DNA from: Vicinamibacteria bacterium
GTDB lineage: Bacteria > Acidobacteriota > Vicinamibacteria > Vicinamibacterales > UBA2999
NCBI GenBank assembly: GCA_025938035.1
Contig: JAICQE010000002.1
Coordinates: 5,565-69,564 of the forward strand
DNA: 64,000 nucleotides
Direction of reading: 5' to 3'
Shown here: piece by piece, positions 1 to 8,775 of the stretch
How the letters are laid out: every line of letters starts with the position of its first letter
Position numbering within the stretch: position 1 is the stretch's first letter
Program-made: the position numbers and the translations under genes
The notes under the pieces: model-generated
Database searches by the model: none
The model's input: the letters and a program-made list of their open reading frames with translations, nothing else
What the model was told of the DNA's origin: nothing

Positions 1-811
1 GGATCCAGACGTCCTTGATCCCGTCAACGGTCGACGGACCGCTGCCGGGAAACCCATTGAAGCGAACCGTCGCTGATGTATTGGTGACCCCAACGTAGGT
101 GACGTTCGCAATGTCCACCCACTGGTCTGCCTGAGCGTCGAAGCGCTGCCACTGCAGCACCGCCGCCTGGAACACGGACGAGCCGCCGCTGGCAATCGTG
201 AACGCCAGCTGGACGTCAACCGGATCCTTGCGGCCGAAGAGCACCGCGCTCGCCACGTACAACTCGTGCGGCACGGGTTGCAGCGAGGCGCTCGTGCTGG
301 TGAGCACTTCGATCGCGTCAGAGGTGTCGGCAATCTGTGCCGGCGTGGGCGGCAGCGGCCCCTGTGACAGCACGGCGTACAGGTCCCCGCCCGGAACCAG
401 GTTTACGACATTGCCGAGCACCGCAGGCGTTGCGAAGAACGCGTTCCGCGTTTCGAACACCGAGGCGTTCGCTGTTTCCGACTGCGTGGTGGCGACCTGC
501 GTGCCCGCCGGCACCTGCGCGCCTTCCGGAGAGCGGCTCGACAGCAGGAAGGTCACGGGCGCTTCTGCAGGGAGGCCAGGCGACTGCTCGACCCCCACCA
601 GATCGAGAAACGCGAGCAGGTTCTTTTCCGGGACGCGGTTGATGCGATCCGACAGCAGATCCATCAGCCGGACCGCGAGCACCAGCAAGGCGTGGCCGGC
701 GTCCTTCGGATCGGCCGCTCCCGTCCACTCCGGCGTGAACACCGGCGCCAGCGCCTGCGCGTCCGCCAGCAGCTGCTCCGCCGTCGCGCTGAACAACTTA
801 GGAGGAGGCAT
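1..811 (-). CDS. Baseplate J/gp6-like protein of contractile injection system (partial, 3' end off window)
   Basis: The reading frame stays open from an ATG at 811 to the window edge, giving 270 visible residues and no stop. It begins MPPPKLFSATAEQLLADAQA, and the early stretch has the typical N-terminus of Afp11/gp6-like baseplate wedge proteins (FTPEW, then RINRVPEKNLLAFLDLVG). These proteins build the baseplate periphery that triggers sheath contraction. A strong purine-rich site (GGGAGGGGGCGA) lies directly before the ATG and fixes the start, which overlaps the end of the gp25-like gene by 14 bases. It is the most 3' gene of the operon visible here. The family is inferred from fold-typical sequence, not from a search. 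Confidence 0.8.
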   Translation of the reverse strand, partial: MPPPKLFSATAEQLLADAQALAPVFTPEWTGAADPKDAGHALLVLAVRLMDLLSDRINRVPEKNLLAFLDLVGVEQSPGLPAEAPVTFLLSSRSPEGAQVPAGTQVATTQSETANASVFETRNAFFATPAVLGNVVNLVPGGDLYAVLSQGPLPPTPAQIADTSDAIEVLTSTSASLQPVPHELYVASAVLFGRKDPVDVQLAFTIASGGSSVFQAAVLQWQRFDAQADQWVDIANVTYVGVTNTSATVRFNGFPGSGPSTVDGIKDVWI

Positions 812-1205
812 TCGCCCCCTCCCGCAGGTAGAACGGATAGACGAGGTTGAAGACGCTGTTGGTGGCGCGGACGCGATACTCGACGTTGACCGTCAGCGTT
901 CCGGGATCGCCAGGCTGATCCTCAACGCGGACGCCGAGCACGTCCACGCGCGCCTCGAACTGCACGAGCGCTTCGGTGACCGCGCGTGCAATCAGCGCCT
1001 TGGTTGTGCTCGTGATCGGAGCGAACACCTGTTCGCGCAGCCGGCTGCCGAATCCGGGACGCATGACGCGCTCCCCGCGGCTGGTGCCGAGCACCACCAG
1101 GACCGCCTGTTGAATCTTGTCTTCGTCCGCGGCGTAGCCGAGCCGGCCGCTTCCATCCGGTTTCACCGGAAAGCGCCAGCCGCGTCCGAGATGCACCTTC
1201 GCCAT
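798..1205 (-). CDS. gp25-like baseplate wedge protein
   Basis: This 135-residue protein starts at MAKVHLGRGWRFPV. It carries the gp25/Afp9 features: an N-terminal GRGWRFPV-type segment, then ERVMRPGFGSRLREQVF in the middle and a C-terminal strand-rich part (VEYRVRATNSVFNLVYPFYL). gp25-like proteins connect the sheath to the baseplate wedges and are among the most conserved eCIS and type VI components. Longer upstream extensions of this frame only read through the neighbouring gene, so the ATG at 1205 is chosen. It lies 11 bases after the preceding gene and its end overlaps the gp6-like gene, as in a tight operon. Confidence 0.9.
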   Translation of the reverse strand: MAKVHLGRGWRFPVKPDGSGRLGYAADEDKIQQAVLVVLGTSRGERVMRPGFGSRLREQVFAPITSTTKALIARAVTEALVQFEARVDVLGVRVEDQPGDPGTLTVNVEYRVRATNSVFNLVYPFYLREGANASS

Positions 1206-1216
1206 CGACCTTTGCC

Positions 1217-1702
1217 TCAGACGATCGGCCCGACAATCGGCGGAGCCGGTTGCACGATGGGCACGTCGGAAACGATGACCATCCGCGCGCCGGCGTCGAA
1301 CGCCGACGCGATGTCCTGCGCCTTCTGGGCCGGCGACTTGTCGCTCAAATCCGAAAAGACCGCCGCCAGTGCCGTTGCCAGCGTCGGGTTGCCGGGAAAC
1401 GCCGTCGTGCCCGCCGCCGTCGGTCCCGCCCACACCATCGCCTGCCAGTACCCGGTGACGCCCTGCGCGACGATGGCCGCCGCCGCCATCGGGGCCATCG
1501 CCGACAGGCCCTGGAACGCCGTCATCAACAAACCGAAGTTCGCCGGCGCGGTGACGGGCAGCGAGGCGGCGGACGACAGCGCAGCCGACGCGTACGACTG
1601 GTAGGCGTTGGCCCATGCCATCGCCGCGTCGGCGGAAGAGGCAGGTTTCGACTCGAACAGGCGCTGCAGCGAGTCGGCGAGGCTCGAGGCGTTCAGCGGC
1701 AT
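1217..1702 (-). CDS. eCIS operon protein of unknown function, 161 aa
   Basis: The protein is rich in alanine, serine and proline. It has two long hydrophobic, Ala-rich stretches (about residues 42-95) and a Pro-rich tail ending PPIVGPIV. No domain was recognised. It sits 4 bases after the spike gene and 11 bases before the gp25 gene, where Afp-like clusters often encode a small spike-tip (PAAR) protein. The sequence has none of the histidines or cysteines expected of PAAR, so that identity is not claimed. Alternatives are a baseplate accessory protein or a cargo chaperone. Confidence 0.7.
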   Translation of the reverse strand: MPLNASSLADSLQRLFESKPASSADAAMAWANAYQSYASAALSSAASLPVTAPANFGLLMTAFQGLSAMAPMAAAAIVAQGVTGYWQAMVWAGPTAAGTTAFPGNPTLATALAAVFSDLSDKSPAQKAQDIASAFDAGARMVIVSDVPIVQPAPPIVGPIV

Positions 1703-1706
1703 CGTG

Positions 1707-2354
1707 TCACTCGGTCTTGTGCTTCGTGCTGACGTGGTTGCCGGCGACCATCGGCGTCACCGGCGGCCCGGATGGACCCACGCCGGTCGGATGCGTATGG
1801 CTGTTGAACAGGGTCATGAACGCGTCGCCGAGCATCAGTCCCTGCGCCGCGGAGTCGCTGCCCAGCTTGATTGCGCTGCTCTTGATGACGACGCCGCTGC
1901 TCGACAGCTCGATCGAATTGCCGGCCTTGTCGAGCACCGTGATCTTTTCGGATCCGTCCGTGTCGTCGAACACGATCTGGTGGCCGCTGCGCGACTTGAT
2001 CAGCCGCACCGCGTTGCCGCCGTCGTCGCCCCGTTCCGACGGCATCGCGTCCTCGCCGTTCCACAAGGCGCCGACGACGAACGGAAAGCGCGCGTCGCCG
2101 TGCTCGAACAGCACGAGCACCTCGTCGCCGACCTCCGGCCGGAAGACGGCGCCGCGATCGGGCCCCGCCATGAACGACGCGATGCGTGCCCACGGGCTCT
2201 CGCTGTCGTCGTGCAGCCAGGGGTAGCGCACCTTCACGCGACCGCGTCCGTCCGGATCGGACACGTTCGAGACGATGCCCACGACGGCGCCGAATATCCG
2301 GCCGGCCGTTGCGTCGCCGTTGGTCCCTTCCGTCATCAGCTCGAGCAGGCTCAT
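1707..2354 (-). CDS. Baseplate spike protein, gp5/VgrG-C-like
   Basis: The 215-residue protein has an N-terminal OB-fold stretch typical of phage baseplate assembly protein V and VgrG (VGIVSNVSDPDGRGRVKVRYPW, split here at residues 25-46), followed by VGDEVLVLFEHGD and FVVGALWNG. The C-terminal part is a short beta-helix-like region (IKSRSGHQIVFDD, ITVLDKAGNSIELSS). It would form the trimeric needle below the tube. Its start ATG overlaps the stop of the hub gene by 4 bases, and hub followed by spike is the standard eCIS order. In Afp-like systems these parts are separate or fused as Afp8; here they are separate. Confidence 0.9.
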   Translation of the reverse strand: MSLLELMTEGTNGDATAGRIFGAVVGIVSNVSDPDGRGRVKVRYPWLHDDSESPWARIASFMAGPDRGAVFRPEVGDEVLVLFEHGDARFPFVVGALWNGEDAMPSERGDDGGNAVRLIKSRSGHQIVFDDTDGSEKITVLDKAGNSIELSSSGVVIKSSAIKLGSDSAAQGLMLGDAFMTLFNSHTHPTGVGPSGPPVTPMVAGNHVSTKHKTE

Positions 2355-3409
2355 GAGGTGTTCCTCACGACGTTGAACCGCGTGACGTAGCCGACCTTCG
2401 GCCCCAGCCGGTGCTCCGCCCGGCGAATGTAGTACGTCCCCGTGAACCGATCGCCGAGGCCGGTCAGGCGGCAGGTGGTGCCGGCTTTCATCTTCGTGTT
2501 GCCGACCGCCTCGCCGTCACCGGTGATCAGGCCGAGCGCCATGTCGTTGAACATCGCCTTGGCCATCTGATCGGCTTCGGCCTGCGACTCGACCGGCAGG
2601 TCGACGACGGCCTCCGTCGTGGCACCGAAGGCCTGATCGACGAGGGCGGGTCCGACCTTCTGACCTCCCATGCGCGAGGTCTCGTCGCCCGCCCGGCCCA
2701 CGCCATGGATCGCTTCCTTGGTGGAGGAGTTCCAGCCGCGGACGACCAGCTCGCTGGCCAGGTTGGCCGTGGACAGACGTGGATGAAACCACTTGAGGTC
2801 CTTCTGGTATTCGAGCGACAGCGTTTCGCCGAGGTGGTTGGCGGCCTCGCGAAAGATCAGTTTCTGGCCGTCGATCAACAGCTCGTAACGAATGCGCCGC
2901 GCACGCATCAGCAGGAAATCGATGTCACTGAGGTTGTTCTGCAGCAGGTACGGGTGCACGATGCTCGAGTCCTGCACATCGGCGGTCAGCCCCAGCTCGC
3001 CGGCGATCTTCTCAGCCACCTGACTGTCCTTCAGCTCGTTGAACGCGCGCGTGCGTTTGCCGCGCCGCAGCCGGTGCAGGCGATCGAAGCCCTGGACGTG
3101 AATGACCGCCGCCTGGTCGGCGTCGTACCTGACGGTCAGGGCGGTGATCTCCCCGCGCAGGATCGGCGTCAGCGTGCCGCGATATCCGACCTGGATCTCG
3201 AGGGCGTTGCCGGGCGTGAGGTCCTCGGCGTCGATCCACTTCAGGCGCTGTCCGTCGGAGTCGAGCGTGTTGACGGTGATGTCGAACATGTCGCCGCCCT
3301 CGACGTGCTGCGCCACCAGAATCTCGAGGATGTCCACGCGCATCTCCGGCGCGACCTCGACGCCGTTAATCAGCACTCGGCTCTCCGGGCTGGAGTTGTT
3401 GTCGGGCAC
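2351..3409 (-). CDS. Baseplate hub protein, gp27/phage late control D-like
   Basis: The protein has about 352 residues and starts at a GTG at 3409 (VPDNNSSPESRVLINGVEV). The start is chosen because AGGCGA lies just upstream and the extra codons further up read through the end of the LysM gene. Features of gp27/VgrG N-terminal hubs are visible: GNALEIQVGYRG, RGEITALTVRYDAD, VQGFDRLHRLRRGKRTR, and LSDIDFLLMRARRIRYELLIDG. The hub trimer links the spike to the first tube ring. It is followed with a 4-base overlap by the spike gene. Confidence 0.9.
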   Translation of the reverse strand: MPDNNSSPESRVLINGVEVAPEMRVDILEILVAQHVEGGDMFDITVNTLDSDGQRLKWIDAEDLTPGNALEIQVGYRGTLTPILRGEITALTVRYDADQAAVIHVQGFDRLHRLRRGKRTRAFNELKDSQVAEKIAGELGLTADVQDSSIVHPYLLQNNLSDIDFLLMRARRIRYELLIDGQKLIFREAANHLGETLSLEYQKDLKWFHPRLSTANLASELVVRGWNSSTKEAIHGVGRAGDETSRMGGQKVGPALVDQAFGATTEAVVDLPVESQAEADQMAKAMFNDMALGLITGDGEAVGNTKMKAGTTCRLTGLGDRFTGTYYIRRAEHRLGPKVGYVTRFNVVRNTS

Positions 3410-3419
3410 AGTGGTCGCC

Positions 3420-4070
3420 TCACACGATCTTCGGAATCCGCAGCACCTGGCCGGGCGCAATCTGCCGCGGCACGTCGATGTCGTTGGCCAGCGCGATCTC
3501 CCGCCACTTGCCAGGGTCCTGGTAAAACACCGACGCGATGGCGCTGAGCGTGTCCCGCACCTTCACCACGTACAGCTTGGTGAGGTCGGGGGAGTGTGGT
3601 TCGTTTTTCTGCAGCTCCTCCTCTGGAAGCGTGAACTCCAAAAATGCGACGGACAGCTTGGCGCGCACCGGCGTGCCATCGCCGAGAAACAGCACGAACT
3701 GCTGCTTGAGCGTCTCGAGCACGCCGACGAACGGAAATTCGGCGTGCGCCCCGCCCGCCGGCATCGGTCCCCAGCTCAACTCGACCTTCGGCGGCCGATG
3801 CTTTTCCTTGTTGAAAATCAGGAGGCCGGCGATCTTCGACGTGTGCTGCCGCACGTCGCTCAGCGACTCGTAGGTGTCGAAGAACAGCTCCATCGTCAGC
3901 TTCTTGCGGTCGCCGCCGGTGTAATGGAGCTCGGGCTTCTGGCCCATCTTGTCCTGGTCGGCCCAGCGCGACGCGTCTTCGAGGCTGTATTCGCTGGGAT
4001 TGAAAAGGACGGAGAACTCCTCGCCTGTGTCCAGGTTCTTGATCCGGAGCTTCTCGAGGCGCTGCGCCAT
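3420..4070 (-). CDS. LysM-domain baseplate/tube-initiator protein (Afp7/Pvc7-like)
   Basis: The 216-residue protein has an N-terminal contractile-injection-system tube-protein region (MAQRLEKLRIKNLDTGEEFS, NPSEYSLEDASRWADQD, LELFFDTYES-type segment near residue 60). Residues about 165-214 form a LysM domain (YVVKVRDTLSAIASVFYQDP, ending QIAPGQVLRIPKIV). This matches Afp7/Pvc7, which sits between tube and hub; LysM here is thought to serve assembly rather than cell-wall digestion. It ends 10 bases before the hub start and follows the arginine-rich gene after a 26-base gap. Confidence 0.92.
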   Translation of the reverse strand: MAQRLEKLRIKNLDTGEEFSVLFNPSEYSLEDASRWADQDKMGQKPELHYTGGDRKKLTMELFFDTYESLSDVRQHTSKIAGLLIFNKEKHRPPKVELSWGPMPAGGAHAEFPFVGVLETLKQQFVLFLGDGTPVRAKLSVAFLEFTLPEEELQKNEPHSPDLTKLYVVKVRDTLSAIASVFYQDPGKWREIALANDIDVPRQIAPGQVLRIPKIV

Positions 4071-4096
4071 CGCTTACCGAGTCCTTTCCGACCGGG

Positions 4097-5203
4097 TCAT
4101 CGCAGGCGTTCCCGTTCGAACACCATGCGGTCGTAGAGCTCGCCGTAGACGCGTTCGGTCATCACTCGCGAGACCTGGGGGTCGCCGGTGAGCGTCGCGC
4201 GAACGGCCGCGCCAATCTTTCGATCGAGCTGCCGTTCGACATTCGCCAGGACCGCTCGTTCCGTTTCGGCGATCGCGGCCGCCGGCACGGGTACCGTGAT
4301 TGACCGGCCGGACGCCGGGGCACGCCGTGCCATGGCCGGTTCGAATCCCGCCGGCGATTCCCAGGGCTTGCTCGATGGACGCGGCGCGGACGGAGTCGGC
4401 GCAGAGACCGGGCGACGTTCGACGCGGCGCACACGGCCGGCGATCGCGAGCTGCGCATCCGGCGCCGTGGCATTCGCGGCCGAACGGGTGTCATGAGATT
4501 TCGCGTCCTCCACTCGCGTCGCGCTCAGCGGGCGAAATCGTCTCTGCGCCGATCTCAAGACGCTCACCGGAGTGGCGACCGCCGGTGAAAGACCTGCGAG
4601 CGCCCGGCGGAGCAGACCGATCGATGAAGCCAGCGGCGCGGGATCGATTGGGGGGCGGATCCCGGTCCTGCCGGATGGCGCCGACGGACCTCGCAGCGTA
4701 CGGATCGTCGCGATCGCCGGGGCGGGGACGGCGACGCGCTCAAGCCGCTGCAGCTGCGGCCGTGACGACGCACGGCTGCGCGCTGAGCTGGCCCGTATAA
4801 CAGTGCCGCCCATGTCCCGCGTGTGCGTCGACTGTTCCAATACGCGCTCGGTCGTGGCGACACGGAGCGTCTGCAATCGCTGCGCTACACGTACGCTGGC
4901 CCGTCCCGCCGCGCCCGCCACGATGTGCTGGTATGTCGTCCGGTGCAGAGCCGGAACCCCGGGGGCCTGCCGGAGCTGACGACCTCCAAACGTGTTCACG
5001 CGCACGTCCACAGACACGTGCGATCGCCGTCCATCGCGGCGAGGCCGCGGCACGCGTCGCACGTCGGCGCGGATGCCTCCGCGTCCGTACAGGCGCCGCT
5101 CCGTCCAGCGGCGGCGCAACGCGGCGGCCAGCGCACCCCATCGCGTCCGCAGCCGGATGCGAGACGAGGTCCACCGGCGTGCCAATCTCCAGCGGCCGGT
5201 CAT
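4097..5203 (-). CDS. Arginine-rich eCIS operon protein of unknown function, 368 aa
   Basis: The protein is very basic (many RR and RXR runs) in its first 270 residues, with low-complexity Pro/Ala/Arg stretches. A better-ordered C-terminus follows (TERAVLANVERQLDRKIGAA, then a tail SRVMTERVYGELYDRMVFER). Its ATG overlaps the preceding stop by 4 bases (ATGA), which supports translation as part of the operon. No domain was recognised. Its place between the ATPase and the LysM baseplate gene, and the helical C-terminal tail, would suit a baseplate-attached scaffold or a short tape-like protein, but this is inference. The competing frames on both strands also stay open here, as expected at this GC content. 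Confidence 0.6.
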   Translation of the reverse strand: MTGRWRLARRWTSSRIRLRTRWGALAAALRRRWTERRLYGRGGIRADVRRVPRPRRDGRRSHVSVDVRVNTFGGRQLRQAPGVPALHRTTYQHIVAGAAGRASVRVAQRLQTLRVATTERVLEQSTHTRDMGGTVIRASSARSRASSRPQLQRLERVAVPAPAIATIRTLRGPSAPSGRTGIRPPIDPAPLASSIGLLRRALAGLSPAVATPVSVLRSAQRRFRPLSATRVEDAKSHDTRSAANATAPDAQLAIAGRVRRVERRPVSAPTPSAPRPSSKPWESPAGFEPAMARRAPASGRSITVPVPAAAIAETERAVLANVERQLDRKIGAAVRATLTGDPQVSRVMTERVYGELYDRMVFERERLR

Positions 5204-5499
5204 TGCGGCGGCTCTCCGGTATCGTTACCGGCCGCGGGGCCATCACCGTCCGTGCCCTGCGCCGCGCGCACCACGCGCTCGGCGAAGGCGTTGCCGAAGC
5301 GTTCCTGAATCGCCACCAGCAGATGCGCGCGCTGTTCGGGATCGGCAACGGCGGTCAGGGCCGCGGCGACTCGCGCGACGTCCGCCGGCAATCGCGCCGC
5401 CGCCGCAGCGGCGGCCTCGCGGCCCAGGCGATTGCGTATGCGCTCAGGGGGATGAGTGACGAGCAGCTCGTCGGCGCGTTTGCGTGAGAAGCCCATCAT
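5200..5499 (-). CDS. Small eCIS operon protein, 99 aa
   Basis: The ATG at 5499 overlaps the stop of the ATPase gene (ATGA), and the product begins MMGFSRKRADELLVTHPPER. It is Ala-rich and helical in the middle (residues 25-60: EAAAAAAARLPADVARVAAA) with a charged tail. No known domain was recognised. The stop overlaps the start of the arginine-rich gene in the same way, so the three genes look translationally coupled. A second in-frame ATG at 5496 is an alternative start. Confidence 0.7.
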   Translation of the reverse strand: MMGFSRKRADELLVTHPPERIRNRLGREAAAAAAARLPADVARVAAALTAVADPEQRAHLLVAIQERFGNAFAERVVRAAQGTDGDGPAAGNDTGEPPQ

Positions 5500-7748
5500 G
5501 TGAGGTCTCCTTCGCGCACCAGGCTGTAGTACTGCCCGAAGTCGGACTTCGAGCAGATCCGGCCGATTTTCTGGTATTCCCGCCGCGCCGCCCGGATCAC
5601 GTGCTGCATCGTCACGTCGGCGGCATCCGCCGAGGCGAGGAAGGCGCTCGTCAGGGCGATGTTGCGGATGTTTGCGCCCGACAGGTCCAACTGCTGGGCG
5701 AGGAACGCGAAATCGAGATCGGGCGAGAGCGGTGTATGCCGCGGAAACGACTTGCGCCAGATCGTTTCGCGCAGCCGTTCGTTCGGCACCGGGTACTCGA
5801 CGACGTGGCTGAACCGCCGGATAAACGCCGGATCGAGGTTGCCCTTCAGGTTGGTGGCGACGATGATCAGACCCTGGTAGCGATCCATCTGCGAGAGCAG
5901 GTAATTGACCTCGATGTTCGCGTAGCGGTCGTGCGCGTCCTTCACCTCGGTGCGTTTCCCGAACAGTGCGTCGGCTTCGTCGAAGAACAGCACGCAGTTG
6001 CTGACGGCGCTCTGTTCGAAGATGCGCGCCAGGTTCTTCTCGGTTTCGCCGATGTACTTGCTGACCACGCGCGAGAGGTCGACGCGGAACAGATCGAGCT
6101 GGAGATCGGAGGCGATCACCTCCGCGCTCATCGTCTTGCCCGTGCCGGACGGCCCGGAGAACAGGACACTGACGCCGCGGGTCGCCGACAGCTTGATTCC
6201 GAAGCCCCACTCGTCGTAGACGCGCGCGCCGTGACGCACCCACTGGCAGATCTCCCGGAGCTGCGTGACGAGATCGTTCCGCAGCACGATGTCGTCCCAG
6301 TCGAAACGGGGCACGATTTGCTCGCAGTACAGGTGGAGGCCGCGCTGCGCCTCCTCGCGGCAGCGCGCATGCAGGTCCCGGCTGGTGACGATCGGCTCGC
6401 TCTCGGGATCCCGCTCCGCCGCCATCTCCGTCGCCTCCAGCGCATGGACGATCTGGCCGGGCGTGAATCGAAACTTCTCGGCGAGAGCCGGCAGCTCTCC
6501 GTTGATCTGACGGGCGAGCGACGGTGACAGCGCGTTCGACCACATCTCGATCCGTTCCGCGGTCGTCGGGTACGGCAGCTCACGTGCGCGCAGCCGCAGC
6601 CGCAGGCGATGACGAACCTCCGCCGGCGGCGCGCTGCCGGTCGCGATGACGTCGAGCCCGGTCAGCAGTTCGAGGAGGTTGCGCAGCGCCGCGGTCCTGA
6701 CGCGATCGCTGTCGCCCGGTTCGCCACCCGAGTCGTCGATACCGTCGATCAGGACGATCGCGCCGCGCAGACGCGCTTCCCGGACGATCGCAGGGGCGAC
6801 CTCGTCGAACGCCGGCGCGGCAGGACGGAAGCGGGCCCAGTGCACCGATAGGAGCGGCCGGCCGAGGGCACTGGCGAACGCCTCGGCAATCCGCCCACGT
6901 CCCGATCCCGGTGGCCCGGCGATATAGGTCAAGGGCAGGTGGCCGGTCACCGCGCGACATCGATGCAGTTCGTCAAGCACTGCCTGGTGGTGGCGGTGGT
7001 AGGTCAGTGCGCCGAGCGTTCGCGGCGCGACGCTGAGCGTTGCGGACGCGGCCAGCGCAGGCGGGAGCGCGTCCATGCCGAGCAGGTACTCGACGAGTCC
7101 GCTGGCCGGCGCCGCCTCGCGCGCCGGCAATGAGCCGGCAGACTCCGCCGCCGTTTCGATCAGCCGTCCTGCCGTCAGCGGGGAGGCGGGCCCGAACAGC
7201 GTGCGCAGCGTCAACGGGTCGCTGCGCCGCCCCGTGACGAGCTGCGTCAGCAACGCCAGCGTCGGCCGTCTTTGCGTCGCGTTGTTCTGCAGGTAGGCGA
7301 GGACCCTCGGGACATCGGCGTCGAGCTCCGCGGCGAGTACGCACCAGAGAGCCACGCGCGACTCGGCGTCGAGCCCGAACGCCCGTGCCACGCGTTCGAA
7401 TCGCAGCTCCGTGCCGGCGTGGACCGCGGCTTCGATCTGCCGATCGAGCGCGGCGCGGAGCTGTCCGTTTTCCCCCTGCCGCCATGGCGGGATAACCGGC
7501 TGTGAACGGAGGGCCGCCTCGTCATCGCGCTCGTCCGCCACGTAGCGGTCGATCTCGGCGCGCGGGATATACAGACCGGCAAACTCATCGACCGGCGCGG
7601 CGCCGCTGCCGTCTCCGTTCAGGCGGATCTCGGTCCGCAGCAGCCGGTGCACCCAGGCGAGCTCTGCGCGCACGTGGCTCATGTTGTCGGCGAGGGGCCG
7701 ATGATCGATCGCCAGCGCCGTGCCGAGATCAGATCTGCTTGAAGACAT
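5496..7748 (-). CDS. AAA ATPase of eCIS (Afp15/Pvc15-like), tandem AAA modules
   Basis: This 750-residue protein has two AAA modules. The C-terminal one (about 500-720) is intact: Walker A GPSGTGKT at 532-539, Walker B VLFFDEAD near 586-593, and a sensor region IIVATNLKGNLDP. The first (about 240-400) has a degenerate Walker A, GPPGSGRGR, with Arg where Lys is expected, and IVLIDGID as the Walker B position. Such ATPases are universal in eCIS clusters and are thought to act in assembly or cargo handling in the producer cell. The start overlaps the DUF4255 gene by 20 bases; a second ATG at 7682 (MSHVRAELAW) is possible. Confidence 0.95.
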   Translation of the reverse strand: MSSSRSDLGTALAIDHRPLADNMSHVRAELAWVHRLLRTEIRLNGDGSGAAPVDEFAGLYIPRAEIDRYVADERDDEAALRSQPVIPPWRQGENGQLRAALDRQIEAAVHAGTELRFERVARAFGLDAESRVALWCVLAAELDADVPRVLAYLQNNATQRRPTLALLTQLVTGRRSDPLTLRTLFGPASPLTAGRLIETAAESAGSLPAREAAPASGLVEYLLGMDALPPALAASATLSVAPRTLGALTYHRHHQAVLDELHRCRAVTGHLPLTYIAGPPGSGRGRIAEAFASALGRPLLSVHWARFRPAAPAFDEVAPAIVREARLRGAIVLIDGIDDSGGEPGDSDRVRTAALRNLLELLTGLDVIATGSAPPAEVRHRLRLRLRARELPYPTTAERIEMWSNALSPSLARQINGELPALAEKFRFTPGQIVHALEATEMAAERDPESEPIVTSRDLHARCREEAQRGLHLYCEQIVPRFDWDDIVLRNDLVTQLREICQWVRHGARVYDEWGFGIKLSATRGVSVLFSGPSGTGKTMSAEVIASDLQLDLFRVDLSRVVSKYIGETEKNLARIFEQSAVSNCVLFFDEADALFGKRTEVKDAHDRYANIEVNYLLSQMDRYQGLIIVATNLKGNLDPAFIRRFSHVVEYPVPNERLRETIWRKSFPRHTPLSPDLDFAFLAQQLDLSGANIRNIALTSAFLASADAADVTMQHVIRAARREYQKIGRICSKSDFGQYYSLVREGDLT

Positions 7749-8280
7749 CGATCTTGGTGCTCACACGAGTGACTTCGCGGTGGATTTCAGACTGGATCAG
7801 GGCGATGCGGACCTCGTAGCAGACCGACAGGCGATACGGACTCTGCAACGCGTTCCAGATCCGGGTCAGGTCTTCGAGCGTGGTTGGTGTCAGGACGATG
7901 GCCAGCTGGTCGACGACGGTGGAGAGCGGAGCGGCCAGCTCCGCGCCGGAGATGATCGAATGATCGTGCAGCAGGCCCATCGCGTGACCCAGCACCTGGT
8001 GTGCGCTGAGCGCATCGCTGGCGTATGGCGTCAGCATGTAATAGAGGTTCAGGGCGAGCGACGGATAGCGCTGATCGATGTCCGTCAGCGACTCCCACGG
8101 CTGGTTCTTCGCAAACGGGTTCTCCAGTACTTGGTACAGAAAGAGATTGACCTTCTTGAAGTCGCCCGAGCCCGTGAGCGAGGCCGGCGAATCGAGCGTC
8201 ACGTCGAGACCGGCCGCGGTCAGCAACGCCTTGAGCGTGTTGGTAACGTCACCCACGATATTGGTATCGCCGAGCGCCAT
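7729..8280 (-). CDS. DUF4255 tail-terminator cap protein (Afp16/Pvc16-like)
   Basis: The 183-residue protein has the DUF4255 layout: LGDTNIVGDVTNTLKALL at the start, a region with VNLFLYQVLENPFAKNQPW, and the YPSLALNLYYMLTPYA motif in the middle. Afp16-type proteins form the hexameric cap that ends tube and sheath growth. It begins 7 bases after the tube gene stop and runs into the ATPase start, so cap and ATPase are coupled. The family length is usually 180-200 residues, which matches. Confidence 0.93.
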   Translation of the reverse strand: MALGDTNIVGDVTNTLKALLTAAGLDVTLDSPASLTGSGDFKKVNLFLYQVLENPFAKNQPWESLTDIDQRYPSLALNLYYMLTPYASDALSAHQVLGHAMGLLHDHSIISGAELAAPLSTVVDQLAIVLTPTTLEDLTRIWNALQSPYRLSVCYEVRIALIQSEIHREVTRVSTKIDVFKQI

Positions 8281-8287
8281 CGCTGCC

Positions 8288-8773
8288 TCAGGTCAGCTCG
8301 ACGCCTTCGCAGGCGAGCTCGAGCACCTCGATGGCGACGTCGCTCGACGCCGCCTTCAGTTCCGGTCCGGTCCACTTCACGGGAAACGGCCGCACCAGCT
8401 GCCACCGCTTCACCAGCCGTCCCATTTCGTCCAGCAGCAGTACCGCCACTTTGTTGTCGATGTCCTGACTGGGATCGGCCGGCCGCCGATTCGGATTGGC
8501 GGACGCGTCGAAGGTTCCGGACATGACGTCGCGCTGCCACCGGTAGAGCGCGTCCGAGGCGGAGCCCGTGGTGAGGCCCCGCTTCAGCGTGACGGTCCCG
8601 ACGGAACCGCCATCGGGAAACTTGAGGAGATGCGAGTTACGCCCGCCTTCGCGGTACTCGAAGACCTTGGTCTCCAGCTGCAGCCCGGTGCATTCGGTGA
8701 AACCGGCGGCCTGGATGAACCCCAGTTCGAGGACGAACCGGAACGTGCAGACCGGATCGGTGGGCCGCCGCAT
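8288..8773 (-). CDS. Tube protein, second copy (Afp1/5-like)
   Basis: The protein has 161 residues from the ATG at 8773 (MRRPTDPVCTFRFVLELGFI). It contains the conserved tube features: AAGFTECTGLQLETKVFEYR, VTLKRGL, and a C-terminal PVKWTGPELKAASSDVAIE. It is clearly paralogous to the tube at 12020-12466. eCIS clusters commonly encode a main tube protein and a distinct one that starts the tube at the hub. The start is chosen because the longer upstream extension only reads through the sheath gene in another frame, and the sheath stop lies 3 bases before. Confidence 0.93.
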   Translation of the reverse strand: MRRPTDPVCTFRFVLELGFIQAAGFTECTGLQLETKVFEYREGGRNSHLLKFPDGGSVGTVTLKRGLTTGSASDALYRWQRDVMSGTFDASANPNRRPADPSQDIDNKVAVLLLDEMGRLVKRWQLVRPFPVKWTGPELKAASSDVAIEVLELACEGVELT

Positions 8774-8775
8774 CG

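Noticed and set aside
198..1604. Long plus-strand open frame of 468 codons at the left end
   Set aside because: It lies opposite the clearly coding baseplate genes and has no recognisable domain; long antisense frames are expected at this GC content.
1217..1702. PAAR spike-tip protein
   Set aside because: No PAAR repeats and none of the His/Cys residues that hold the tip metal.
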